Source: Vibrio gigantis
Lineage (GTDB): Bacteria; Pseudomonadota; Gammaproteobacteria; Enterobacterales; Vibrionaceae
Direction of reading: 5' to 3'
Length of the DNA: 64,000 nucleotides
Assembly: GCF_024347515.1 (NCBI RefSeq)
Contig: NZ_AP025492.1
Location: forward strand, 744,001-808,000
Numbering within the stretch: position 1 is the first letter of the stretch; every line of letters begins with the position of its first letter. A model generated the notes under the pieces. That model ran no database searches and was not told where the DNA came from. It saw nothing but the letters and a program-made list of their open reading frames with translations. Positions 16,408 through 25,072 of this stretch are shown here, in pieces. The translations under genes and the position numbers were made by a program.

Positions 16408-17403
16408 ATGATTCAACGTATTAAATATAGATTAACAGGAGCTCCAACACCCATGGCAGGGTTGGCACTAGCAATAGCAAGCTTAGGCTGGTGCTGGGAT
16501 GGTGTATTGGTATCACAAGATATCTTACATACACCGGGTTTAGTTCAATGGATAAGCGCAGCGATTGCTGGGTGCTTACTTCTTGTTTTGGCTGTGAAGT
16601 TTTTGATTCACGGGCATCTATTGCGTGCAGATCTTGCTCACCCTGTAGTGGGAAGCGTTGTTCCAACATTTGCGATGGGTTGTATGGTTGTTTCTGCTTC
16701 TTTGGCTCCAATTTCGACCTTCCTCAGCGAAAGTGTTTGGCTAGCATCTGTTGCATTACATGTTGTGTTCTTGGTGAGCTTTTTATACCACAGAGCAAAA
16801 CAGTTTGAGATTCACCATATGGTTCCTAGCTGGTTTGTACCACCAATCGGTATCGTTGTTGCGGATGTTTCTTTCTCTGGTAATCCAACTCTAGAGCCTG
16901 TTGCAAATGCTGTTTTGGTCTTTGGTTTGTTGATCTACGCGGTAATGCTGCCAGTGATGGTTTACCGTTTGATCTTCTCTCATGAAGTGCCAGATGCGGC
17001 GAAACCAACCATTGCGATTATGGCGGCACCAGCAAGCCTATCTTTAGCGGGTTACCTAACGGTTACGGCAAATCCTTCTCCAGTGATTATTGGATTATTA
17101 TTTGGTATTGCGGTGCTAATGACGTTCATTATTTACGCAGCGTTCTTCAAACTACTTCGTTTACCGTTTAGCCCAGGCTATGCCGCGTTTACTTTCCCAA
17201 TTGTGATTGGTGCAACGGCACTGTTTAAATTGGCAGCGTGGATGCAAGTACAAGGTATTGAAGCGCATTACATCAACCAAGTGTTCAATCTTGCGTATTT
17301 AGAACTTGTTGTTGCGACGCTGGTCGTGAGCTATGTAGCGATTCGTTACTACATGAACTACAAACCTCATCGTGTTCTAAGCGCGGTAGGTAGTAGATTG
17401 TAA
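16408..17403 (+). CDS. TDT family (TehA/SLAC1-like) anion or dicarboxylate transporter
   Basis: A 331-residue integral membrane protein with about ten hydrophobic segments. The start LTGAPTPMAGLALAIASLGW fits the tellurite-resistance/dicarboxylate transporter (TDT) family, which includes TehA, malate carriers, sulfite pumps and plant SLAC1. Later family-like segments are MVPSWFVPPIGIVVADV and LPVMVYRLIF. GAGAGG lies 8-13 nt before the ATG. Divergent from the LysR gene, its probable regulator. The substrate cannot be read from sequence; sulfite or a small organic anion is possible. Confidence 0.85.
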   Translation: MIQRIKYRLTGAPTPMAGLALAIASLGWCWDGVLVSQDILHTPGLVQWISAAIAGCLLLVLAVKFLIHGHLLRADLAHPVVGSVVPTFAMGCMVVSASLAPISTFLSESVWLASVALHVVFLVSFLYHRAKQFEIHHMVPSWFVPPIGIVVADVSFSGNPTLEPVANAVLVFGLLIYAVMLPVMVYRLIFSHEVPDAAKPTIAIMAAPASLSLAGYLTVTANPSPVIIGLLFGIAVLMTFIIYAAFFKLLRLPFSPGYAAFTFPIVIGATALFKLAAWMQVQGIEAHYINQVFNLAYLELVVATLVVSYVAIRYYMNYKPHRVLSAVGSRL

Positions 17404-17530
17404 GAAGCAATAGTTCAAAAGATAAACGAACCTTAAGCTTTCGATATTTCATAAGCTTATATTCCTAATCCAAACTCAGCACTTATGCTAATCTGGCAGT
17501 ATATTGTGGCAAGATTAGCGTGAGTGCACT

Positions 17531-20500
17531 TTGTTTACTGTTTACCATTCCAATAAAGTTGATACTTTAAAAATTCTTCTCGTTCACTTGATCAAAAGTG
17601 ACCCTTTAGCCAATCCTTTCGAAAAAGAGCAGATCTTGGTTCAGAGCCCAGGTATGTCTCAATGGCTTAAGATGGAACTCGCCAAAGAGTTTGGTGTAGC
17701 AGCAAATATCGATTTTCCTCTTCCAGCAACTTTCATTTGGGATATGTTCACCCAGGTGCTTCCTGATGTACCTAAACGCAGTGCTTTTAATAAAGAGGCG
17801 ATGACGTGGAAGCTAATGAGTTTGCTACCTGCGAAGCTTGACCACCCTGATTTCTTACCCCTACAGCGCTATCTTGAAAACGATGAAGACGGCTCTAAGT
17901 TATATCAATTAGCCGAGAAAATTGCTGATATCTTCGATGGTTACTTGGTATATCGTCCTGAGTGGATGGCGATGTGGGAAGCGGGAGAGCCCGTTGCAGA
18001 ATTGATTGATAGTGAAGGGCAGCAAGAGCACCCTTGGCAGCCAATTTTGTGGAAGGCACTCTACGAGCAAACACTGTCTCAAGGTCAGTCAAAATATCAC
18101 CGTGGTAACTTGTATCACGACTTCATTGAAGCGTTAGCTAATCAACAAGGGCAATTACAACACCTGCCGAAACGTCTGTTTGTGTTTGGTATTTCGTCAC
18201 TGCCTCCTCGCTACATGGATGCCTTGAAAGCGCTTGGCGAACAGATTGATGTTCACCTGATGTTTACTAACCCTTGCCAACATTACTGGGGCGACATCCG
18301 CGACCGTAAATACTTGGCAAGAGTTGAAGCGCAGCGCCGCAAGCAGTTTGCTCTGGTTGATGGTTTGCCTCAACTAGAAGGCGAAGTATCGCCATTGAAA
18401 GATGGTATTGAAGCCAATGTCGAAGATGAGCTGCATACCAGCCAAGCGGTCGGTAATAGCTTGCTTGCGTCTATGGGTAAGCTAGGCAGAGACAATTTGT
18501 TCTTGCTGTCTCAATCAGACAGCGAAGAGCATGAATTCTTTATTGATGTCGAGAGAGATAGCCTGCTGCATCAACTGCAAGCCGATATTCTTGAGTTAGA
18601 AGAGCACCAAGACGATCACATCTTAGACTCCAGCAACCACAAACAAGTGGTTGAGCTGGGTGATCGCTCGTTGACCGTACATGCTTGTCACAGCCCAATG
18701 CGCGAGGTGGAGGTTCTCCATGACCAGCTATTGGCGATGTTCGATGCAGACCCAAGCCTAAAGCCACGTGACATCATCGTGATGGTGGCAGACATCAATG
18801 CTTACAGCCCTGCGATTCAGGCGGTATTTGGTAATGCTCCGGGTGAGCGTTATATCCCATACTCTATCTCGGATAGAACGGCAGACCAAGAGAGCCCAAT
18901 TCTGACCGCGTTCATGCAGCTGGTCGCGCTACCGAACACGCGCTGCTTAGCTTCTGAACTTCTAGAGCTACTAGAAATCCCTGCGATGATGGCACGCTTT
19001 GGTATTGATGAATTTCAATTTGAGCAAGCTAAGCAGTGGGTTGAAGAAGCAGGTATCCGCTGGGGTGTCGATTCTTCTACCGCAACCGAGTTTGATTTGC
19101 CTGCCACGGAGCAAAATACCTGGCTGTTTGGTATCGAGCGCATGCTACTGGGCTACGCGATGTCGGATTCTGCAGGCTTGTTTGAAACTGAACACTCTCC
19201 AATTGCAGCTTATAACGAAGTTCAGGGCATTAACGCCGAACTTGCAGGTAAGTTAGCGCACTTTATTGATCGTATTGCCCATTACCGTCAACGCCTTGCT
19301 AAGACGCAATCCATCGATATGTGGCGTGAAACCTTGCTGCAAATGATTGATGACTTCTTCTCCGTTGAACTAGAAGGCGAGGTGGTGCTTAAGTCGATTC
19401 GTGATGCACTTTCTCAACTGAATGAACAGCTTGATGATGCCTTGTACGAACAAGAACTATCGCCAAGCATTATCTATCAGTACTTAAACAATAAATTGTC
19501 GGGCGCGCGTATCAGTCAGCGTTTCTTAGCGGGGCAAGTGAACTTCTGTACTCTGATGCCGATGCGTTCTATCCCGTTCAAAACCGTTTGTCTATTAGGC
19601 ATGAATGACGGTGTTTACCCTCGCTCAATGCCGCCAGAAGGGTTTGATTTGATGAATGGGCGTACTCGTCCCGGTGACCGTTCTCGTCGTGATGATGACC
19701 GTTACCTATTCTTAGAGGCGATGTTGTCGGCGCAAGAGTGTTTGTACATCAGTTATGTTGGCCGCTCGATTCAAGATAATACTGAGCGAGTACCGTCGGT
19801 ATTGGTTTCAGAGTTGATTGAGTACTGCCAGCAGAACTACTGCCTAAGTGACGATCAAGCGCTACCAAGTGATGATTCTGGTATCAAGCTGACTCAAGCG
19901 ATCAGCTTTGAGCACACCATGACGCCGTTCAGCCCGGCAGCCTTTACACAAGGTGATGAAAGTCATGTATTGAGTTACGCCAAGGAGTGGCTTCCTGCGG
20001 CTAACCGTTCCGGTGAACGCAGTGGTGAATTCAATCGTGCGTTGGACGACTATTTGCTTGGTGCGGCTTATCCGTTAGAACTCGATTTGGTTGAGCTACA
20101 GCGTTTCTGGCGCTTGCCAGTGCAATACTTCTTTAATCGCCGTCTCAAAGTAGTGTTTGAGCCACCGCTTCCGGTAATGGAAGACGATGAGCCGTTCGTG
20201 CTTAATGGCTTAGAGAGCTTCCAGCTTAAAGATGCGTTGCTTCAAGTACTACTCGATCACCCAGAAGGGGCAGATGAAGCGGTTCGCTTGTTTGTCTCTG
20301 AGCAAAAAGCCCAAGGTCGCTTACCGGTTGGCGCTTTTGGTGATATCGAGTTCGAAACCAACCGCGTTCAAGCGGAAGACTTAGCCAAAGAGATTCGATT
20401 TGTAAGTGGGCAGCCACAACAAGATCTCGAGGTAAATATTGAATTTGACGTGCTAGGCGAGGGTAAACCGGTTCGTTTGATGGGGTGGCTGACTCAAAAC

Positions 20501-21007
20501 TATCAATCGGGGTTGGTACGTTTTCGTAGTGGCAAAATTCGTTCGCAAGACTACTTGGCTGCGTGGATTGATCACTTGTGTTGTACGGTGATGGGGCATG
20601 GCAAAACAACCCATATTATTGGTTATGACAGAAAAGAGGGCGTGGTTCACCAAACGCTACAACCTATCGGCGATGCGCAGCAAGTGAAGGGTTTATTGGC
20701 TGAGTTAGTACGACTGTTTTATCAAGGTATGACAGCACCACTGCCGTATTTCCCGAAAACCGCCTTGGCCGGCGTTGAAGCGGGCTTTAGCCGTGGTAAG
20801 TGGGTCGATGATGAAGAGAAGTCGCTCAAGAAAATGGCCGATACTTTTAATGACAGCTTCGCTTTCACGGGCGAGGGTCGAGATACCTACATCTCGCGTA
20901 TTTGGCCTAAGTGGGATGATGTGCTGGCTGCTGAGTCGCGTATGTATTCAACGCTTGTGTTACAGGCGGCAAGGTTGGCTGCAGCCGATCTGGAAGATCA
21001 GGAGTAA
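17531..21007 (+). CDS. recC: Exodeoxyribonuclease V gamma chain
   Basis: RecC recognises Chi and scaffolds RecBCD in double-strand-break repair. The 1158-residue protein follows E. coli RecC (1122) throughout: the N-terminal VYHSNKVDTLKILL, QSPGMSQWLKMELAKEFG, ANIDFPLPATFIWDMF, then CHSPMREVEVLHDQLLAM, RDIIVMVADI, CTLMPMRSIPF and LLGMNDGVYPR. It is an inactive SF1-helicase/nuclease fold, so Walker residues are not expected. The start is TTG at 17531; no in-frame ATG fits the family N-terminus, and GTGAG 6 nt upstream is a weak site. recB follows after a 393-bp spacer where E. coli has ptrA. Confidence 0.95.
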   Translation: MFTVYHSNKVDTLKILLVHLIKSDPLANPFEKEQILVQSPGMSQWLKMELAKEFGVAANIDFPLPATFIWDMFTQVLPDVPKRSAFNKEAMTWKLMSLLPAKLDHPDFLPLQRYLENDEDGSKLYQLAEKIADIFDGYLVYRPEWMAMWEAGEPVAELIDSEGQQEHPWQPILWKALYEQTLSQGQSKYHRGNLYHDFIEALANQQGQLQHLPKRLFVFGISSLPPRYMDALKALGEQIDVHLMFTNPCQHYWGDIRDRKYLARVEAQRRKQFALVDGLPQLEGEVSPLKDGIEANVEDELHTSQAVGNSLLASMGKLGRDNLFLLSQSDSEEHEFFIDVERDSLLHQLQADILELEEHQDDHILDSSNHKQVVELGDRSLTVHACHSPMREVEVLHDQLLAMFDADPSLKPRDIIVMVADINAYSPAIQAVFGNAPGERYIPYSISDRTADQESPILTAFMQLVALPNTRCLASELLELLEIPAMMARFGIDEFQFEQAKQWVEEAGIRWGVDSSTATEFDLPATEQNTWLFGIERMLLGYAMSDSAGLFETEHSPIAAYNEVQGINAELAGKLAHFIDRIAHYRQRLAKTQSIDMWRETLLQMIDDFFSVELEGEVVLKSIRDALSQLNEQLDDALYEQELSPSIIYQYLNNKLSGARISQRFLAGQVNFCTLMPMRSIPFKTVCLLGMNDGVYPRSMPPEGFDLMNGRTRPGDRSRRDDDRYLFLEAMLSAQECLYISYVGRSIQDNTERVPSVLVSELIEYCQQNYCLSDDQALPSDDSGIKLTQAISFEHTMTPFSPAAFTQGDESHVLSYAKEWLPAANRSGERSGEFNRALDDYLLGAAYPLELDLVELQRFWRLPVQYFFNRRLKVVFEPPLPVMEDDEPFVLNGLESFQLKDALLQVLLDHPEGADEAVRLFVSEQKAQGRLPVGAFGDIEFETNRVQAEDLAKEIRFVSGQPQQDLEVNIEFDVLGEGKPVRLMGWLTQNYQSGLVRFRSGKIRSQDYLAAWIDHLCCTVMGHGKTTHIIGYDRKEGVVHQTLQPIGDAQQVKGLLAELVRLFYQGMTAPLPYFPKTALAGVEAGFSRGKWVDDEEKSLKKMADTFNDSFAFTGEGRDTYISRIWPKWDDVLAAESRMYSTLVLQAARLAAADLEDQE

Positions 21008-21400
21008 GTGGCAGTGATCGATAAGATCAATCGCGGGTTCGCTGAATTAATGAATGACAAAAGAGAGTCGCTGGTAAGCGTTTGGAGTGTCTGCTTTCCT
21101 AGAGAGGGGAAGCAAGGTACAGGAAATAAAGTGGCCGCCAGTAAATCATTATTAGTGTAGGGCGTTCGCTGTACGGCCACAGGTCAGAGGGACCATTATT
21201 CTGTGGTTCTAAGTAGGCAATGAGTATAAAACTCGAATCGCGCTCTTGAACTCGTGGGCGCATAGTAGCGAGGCGATCTGAATTGATCCGTGAGAGAGAT
21301 CGCACTAACTATTAACAAATCAGCGTAGGACGTAAATTGAATGACGTTTTCCACGCTAGGTCACATTTGTAACAACATATTTATCAGAAGGCAGTAAGGC
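21008..21400 (+). other. Structured noncoding spacer between recC and recB
   Basis: 393 bp that keep the genes co-directional. It carries GCTTTCC/GGGGAAGC (21094-21114), GTGGCCG/CGGCCAC (21131-21137 with 21174-21180), CCACAG/CTGTGG (21177-21182 with 21201-21206) and GCGATCT/AGATCGC (21273-21279 with 21297-21303), all capable of stems. A 50-codon GTG frame starts right after the recC stop (21008-21160), but nothing in it looks conserved. In E. coli the ptrA protease gene occupies this place. Confidence 0.5.
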
Positions 21401-24400
21401 ATGACGACCACAAGCAGTGTTCAGGTAATTGCTCCACAGACACTCAATACCATGACGTTTCCACTTCATGGCGCGCGTTTAATTGAAGCATCGGCGGGTA
21501 CAGGTAAAACATTTACCATCGCTGGCTTGTACTTACGCCTATTGCTTGGGCACGGCACGGCTGCGCCGCAAGGTGAACTCGCGGAAGCTACCCGACATCA
21601 CGAGCCGCTCACTGTAGATCAAATCCTAGTCGTGACTTTTACTGAAGCAGCAACCGCAGAGCTGCGTGACCGTATCCGTGCGCGAATCCATGATGCGCGC
21701 ATTGCGTTTGCTCGCGGGCAAAGTGATGACCCAGTGATTGCACCTCTTTTACAAGAGATCGAAGATCACACTGGCGCCGCACAAACACTGCTCAATGCCG
21801 AAAGGCAAATGGACGAAGCCGCGGTCTACACCATTCACGGCTTTTGTCAGCGAATGTTGACTCAAAATGCCTTCGAGTCTGGCAGCCGATTTGATAATGA
21901 GTTTGTGACAGATGAAAGCCATCTTAAAGCGCAAGTAGTAGCCGACTATTGGCGTAAGCAGTTTTACCCGCTACCTATTCAGCTAGCAGGTGAGGTCCGT
22001 AATATCTGGGGTTCACCGGCTGCATTATTAGCAGACGTCAATCGTTATCTGACGGGCTCTCCATTGAAGCTAACCGTTGATGCGATGTCGGGTGATTTGC
22101 AAACTCTACACAATCAGAACCTGGATAAAGTGAAGCAGCTCAAAGCGCTGTGGTGTGAGTCTGAAACGGACTTTTTGGCTTTGATCTCAGGTTCGGATGT
22201 GAACAAGCGCAGCTACACCAAGAAGTCGCTGCCGACATGGCTAGAGGCGGTGACGGCATGGGCACAAAGTGACACCCATGATTATCAATATCCAGACAAG
22301 TTAGAGAAGTTCTCTCAAGCCACGTTAATCGAGAAAACACCGAAAGGTACCGCACCTCAGCATGCCGTTTTCGAAGCGATTGATGATTTCCTAAATAACC
22401 CAGCCGACCTTAAGGCTCCGTTATTGGCTCATGCGATTACTCACTGTCGAACTATGCTAGCCAAGGCAAAACAGCAGAAGCAGTGGTTATCATTCGATGA
22501 CTTGTTGACCCAGTTATCTGCGTCGATTGATGTCGATGAGCAATCCTTGCTGGTGGAAAGAATTCGCACACTCTACCCGGTTGCGATGATCGATGAATTC
22601 CAAGATACCGACCCGCTGCAGTACAGTATTTTTAGTCGAATCTATCTCGATAACCCGCTGTGCGGCTTGTTTATGATCGGTGACCCGAAGCAGGCTATTT
22701 ATGGTTTCCGTGGCGCAGATATCTTTACCTATATCAAGGCGAGAAACCAAGTTAGTGCTCACTACACCTTAGGCACTAACTGGCGTTCAAGCGCTGATAT
22801 GGTCAGCGCAGTAAACCAAGTGTTTATGAATTCGGACAGTCCGTTTATCTATGACCAAGACATCCCATTCTTACCTGTTGCCGCCAGTCCATCAGCCGAC
22901 AAACGCCAATGGGTGATGAACGGAGAAACTCAGCACGCACTCACCTTTTGGTTGCAAGAGGCTGAAGATAAGCCGTTACCTAAGGGCGAATATCACAAGG
23001 CAATGGCTGAGGCGACGGCGAGTAAAATTCAAACCATTCTGACTGCTTCTCAAAACCAGCAAGCCTATTTTGATAACGGCAAAAACCAACATGCAGTGAA
23101 TGCGGGTGATATTGCTGTCTTGGTTCGAACCGGCAGTGAAGGTCGTCTGATCAAGAACGCGCTCTCTGAGCAAGGCATTGCAAGTGTTTATTTGTCTAAC
23201 AGAGACAGTGTATTCACCAGCTTGGTTGCGCAAGATATTCAACGTCTGCTGCAAGCGGTGCTGACGCCCGAAAACGACCGTGCGTTGCGCGCGAGCCTAG
23301 CCTCCGAGTTGTTCGCTCTGGATGCCGCATCATTGGATGAACTCAATAACGATGAAGTGGTGTGGGAAAACGTGGTTAATGAGTTTCGTGAGTATCGTAA
23401 GCTGTGGCTACAGCGTGGCGTGTTACCAATGCTTCGCAGCGTGATCAGCAAGCGACATCTCGCGGAACGCTTGCTGGAAGAAGAAAATGGTGAGCGCTCA
23501 CTCACTGATTTGATGCACATAGGTGAATTGCTGCAACAGGCAAGACAAGAGCTCGACAGCGACTATGGCTTGCTGCGTTGGCTAGCAGAAGCGATTTCCG
23601 ATGCTCAAAATGGTTTAGGTGGCAGTGAAGATGACATTCAACGCCTTGAATCAGAGAGAAACTTGGTGCAAATCGTTACCATCCATAAGTCGAAAGGTTT
23701 GGAATATGACTTAGTATTCCTTCCATTTGTTGCGAGTTATCGAGAAGCGAGCGAAGGCAAATTCTACGACCATGATTCAGACACCACGGTGCTGGATATT
23801 ACAGGTAGTGATAGTGCCTTAGCCCAAGCGGATAAAGAACGACTCGCGGAAGACCTGCGTTTGATTTATGTAGCGCTGACTCGTGCGGTTTATGGCTGTT
23901 TCATTGGCATGGCGCCACTGCGTAAAGGGCGTTCAACCAAAGAACCGACCGGCGTGCATTTGAGTGCGATGGGTTATTTGGTTCAAAACGGACAAGAGCA
24001 GGGTATTGCCGAATTGCATCAGGCTCTAGCGGCCATTGAAGGCAAAAATTCAAGTGTGCTGTTAGCCGAAACACCAACTGCTCACGAGCAAGTGTTTGTA
24101 CAAACAGAGCAAGTGAGTGAAGACTTACATGCTAATGAACTCAAGGCTTCAATCGACAGGGCTTGGCGTATTACCAGTTACTCGGGGCTAGTAAAGCAAG
24201 GCAGTCACGGTGCGAGTCATGACGCGACCATTGAGGTGTCTGGCTTTGATATTGACTCGGCTGATGAGCAGGATGAGTCTGAGTTGATTGAACCTGAACG
24301 CTCTATCTTTACGTTCCCTCGTGGTGCTCGCCCGGGTACTTTTTTACACACCTTGTTTGAGGAGGTTGAGTTTACCGAGCCAGCAAGCAGCGAACACAAC

Positions 24401-25072
24401 ACGCAAGTAATCACTCACTTATTAGAATCAGAACAATACGAATTAGAGTGGCTACCTGTGCTTCAGCAACTGGTCGATACGGTGCTGAACACTGCATTGG
24501 ATGGCAAGAACTTAAAACTAAGCGAGAAAGATTCGACGCAACGCTTAGTTGAGATGGAGTTCTTGCTACCGATCGAAGTTTTGGCTGCATCTGAACTGAA
24601 TCAAACCATTCAATATCATGATCCGTTATCAGCCAAAGCGGGCGACCTAGGTTTCCAAACCGTGAAAGGCATGTTGAAAGGCTTCATCGATTTGGTGTTC
24701 GAGCACCAAGGCAAATACTATGTACTCGACTGGAAATCGAACCATTTAGGTGATGATGTCGCTGTTTACCATGGCGAGGCATTGAAATCGGCGATGGCCG
24801 ACCACCGCTATGATTTGCAATATCAAATCTATGCATTGGCGTTGCACCGTTTCTTACGTAGTCGTGTTGCCAATTACAGCTACGAGCAACATTTTGGTGG
24901 CGTGTACTACTTGTTCTTACGAGGAATGGACGGCCAATCTCAGCAAGGTATTTTCTCAGCGAAACCAACACTGGCTTTACTTGATGAAATGGATCAATTG
25001 ATTGACGGTAAAGTGATAGACAGACGTTCAGCACAATTGAATGATGAAACTGGACAGATGGGGCTTTTATAA
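21401..25072 (+). CDS. recB: Exodeoxyribonuclease V beta chain
   Basis: The 3'-5' SF1A helicase and nuclease subunit of RecBCD, 1223 residues. Walker A is EASAGTGKT (Lys36), with later helicase motifs VVTFTEAATAELRDRIR, the DEFQDTD Walker B, GDPKQAIYGFRGAD, GTNWRS and LVQIVTIHKSKGLEYD. The C-terminal nuclease domain has VLDWKSNHLG with Asp1110 and Lys1112 at the known active-site positions, followed by YDLQYQIYALALHR. It is longer than E. coli RecB (1180). The recD ATG overlaps its stop (TAATG), indicating translational coupling. Confidence 0.97.
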   Translation: MTTTSSVQVIAPQTLNTMTFPLHGARLIEASAGTGKTFTIAGLYLRLLLGHGTAAPQGELAEATRHHEPLTVDQILVVTFTEAATAELRDRIRARIHDARIAFARGQSDDPVIAPLLQEIEDHTGAAQTLLNAERQMDEAAVYTIHGFCQRMLTQNAFESGSRFDNEFVTDESHLKAQVVADYWRKQFYPLPIQLAGEVRNIWGSPAALLADVNRYLTGSPLKLTVDAMSGDLQTLHNQNLDKVKQLKALWCESETDFLALISGSDVNKRSYTKKSLPTWLEAVTAWAQSDTHDYQYPDKLEKFSQATLIEKTPKGTAPQHAVFEAIDDFLNNPADLKAPLLAHAITHCRTMLAKAKQQKQWLSFDDLLTQLSASIDVDEQSLLVERIRTLYPVAMIDEFQDTDPLQYSIFSRIYLDNPLCGLFMIGDPKQAIYGFRGADIFTYIKARNQVSAHYTLGTNWRSSADMVSAVNQVFMNSDSPFIYDQDIPFLPVAASPSADKRQWVMNGETQHALTFWLQEAEDKPLPKGEYHKAMAEATASKIQTILTASQNQQAYFDNGKNQHAVNAGDIAVLVRTGSEGRLIKNALSEQGIASVYLSNRDSVFTSLVAQDIQRLLQAVLTPENDRALRASLASELFALDAASLDELNNDEVVWENVVNEFREYRKLWLQRGVLPMLRSVISKRHLAERLLEEENGERSLTDLMHIGELLQQARQELDSDYGLLRWLAEAISDAQNGLGGSEDDIQRLESERNLVQIVTIHKSKGLEYDLVFLPFVASYREASEGKFYDHDSDTTVLDITGSDSALAQADKERLAEDLRLIYVALTRAVYGCFIGMAPLRKGRSTKEPTGVHLSAMGYLVQNGQEQGIAELHQALAAIEGKNSSVLLAETPTAHEQVFVQTEQVSEDLHANELKASIDRAWRITSYSGLVKQGSHGASHDATIEVSGFDIDSADEQDESELIEPERSIFTFPRGARPGTFLHTLFEEVEFTEPASSEHNTQVITHLLESEQYELEWLPVLQQLVDTVLNTALDGKNLKLSEKDSTQRLVEMEFLLPIEVLAASELNQTIQYHDPLSAKAGDLGFQTVKGMLKGFIDLVFEHQGKYYVLDWKSNHLGDDVAVYHGEALKSAMADHRYDLQYQIYALALHRFLRSRVANYSYEQHFGGVYYLFLRGMDGQSQQGIFSAKPTLALLDEMDQLIDGKVIDRRSAQLNDETGQMGLL

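Noticed and set aside
21008..21160. 50-codon GTG frame directly after recC
   Set aside because: No ribosome site beyond chance, overlaps two hairpins, and no recognisable sequence; probably spacer.
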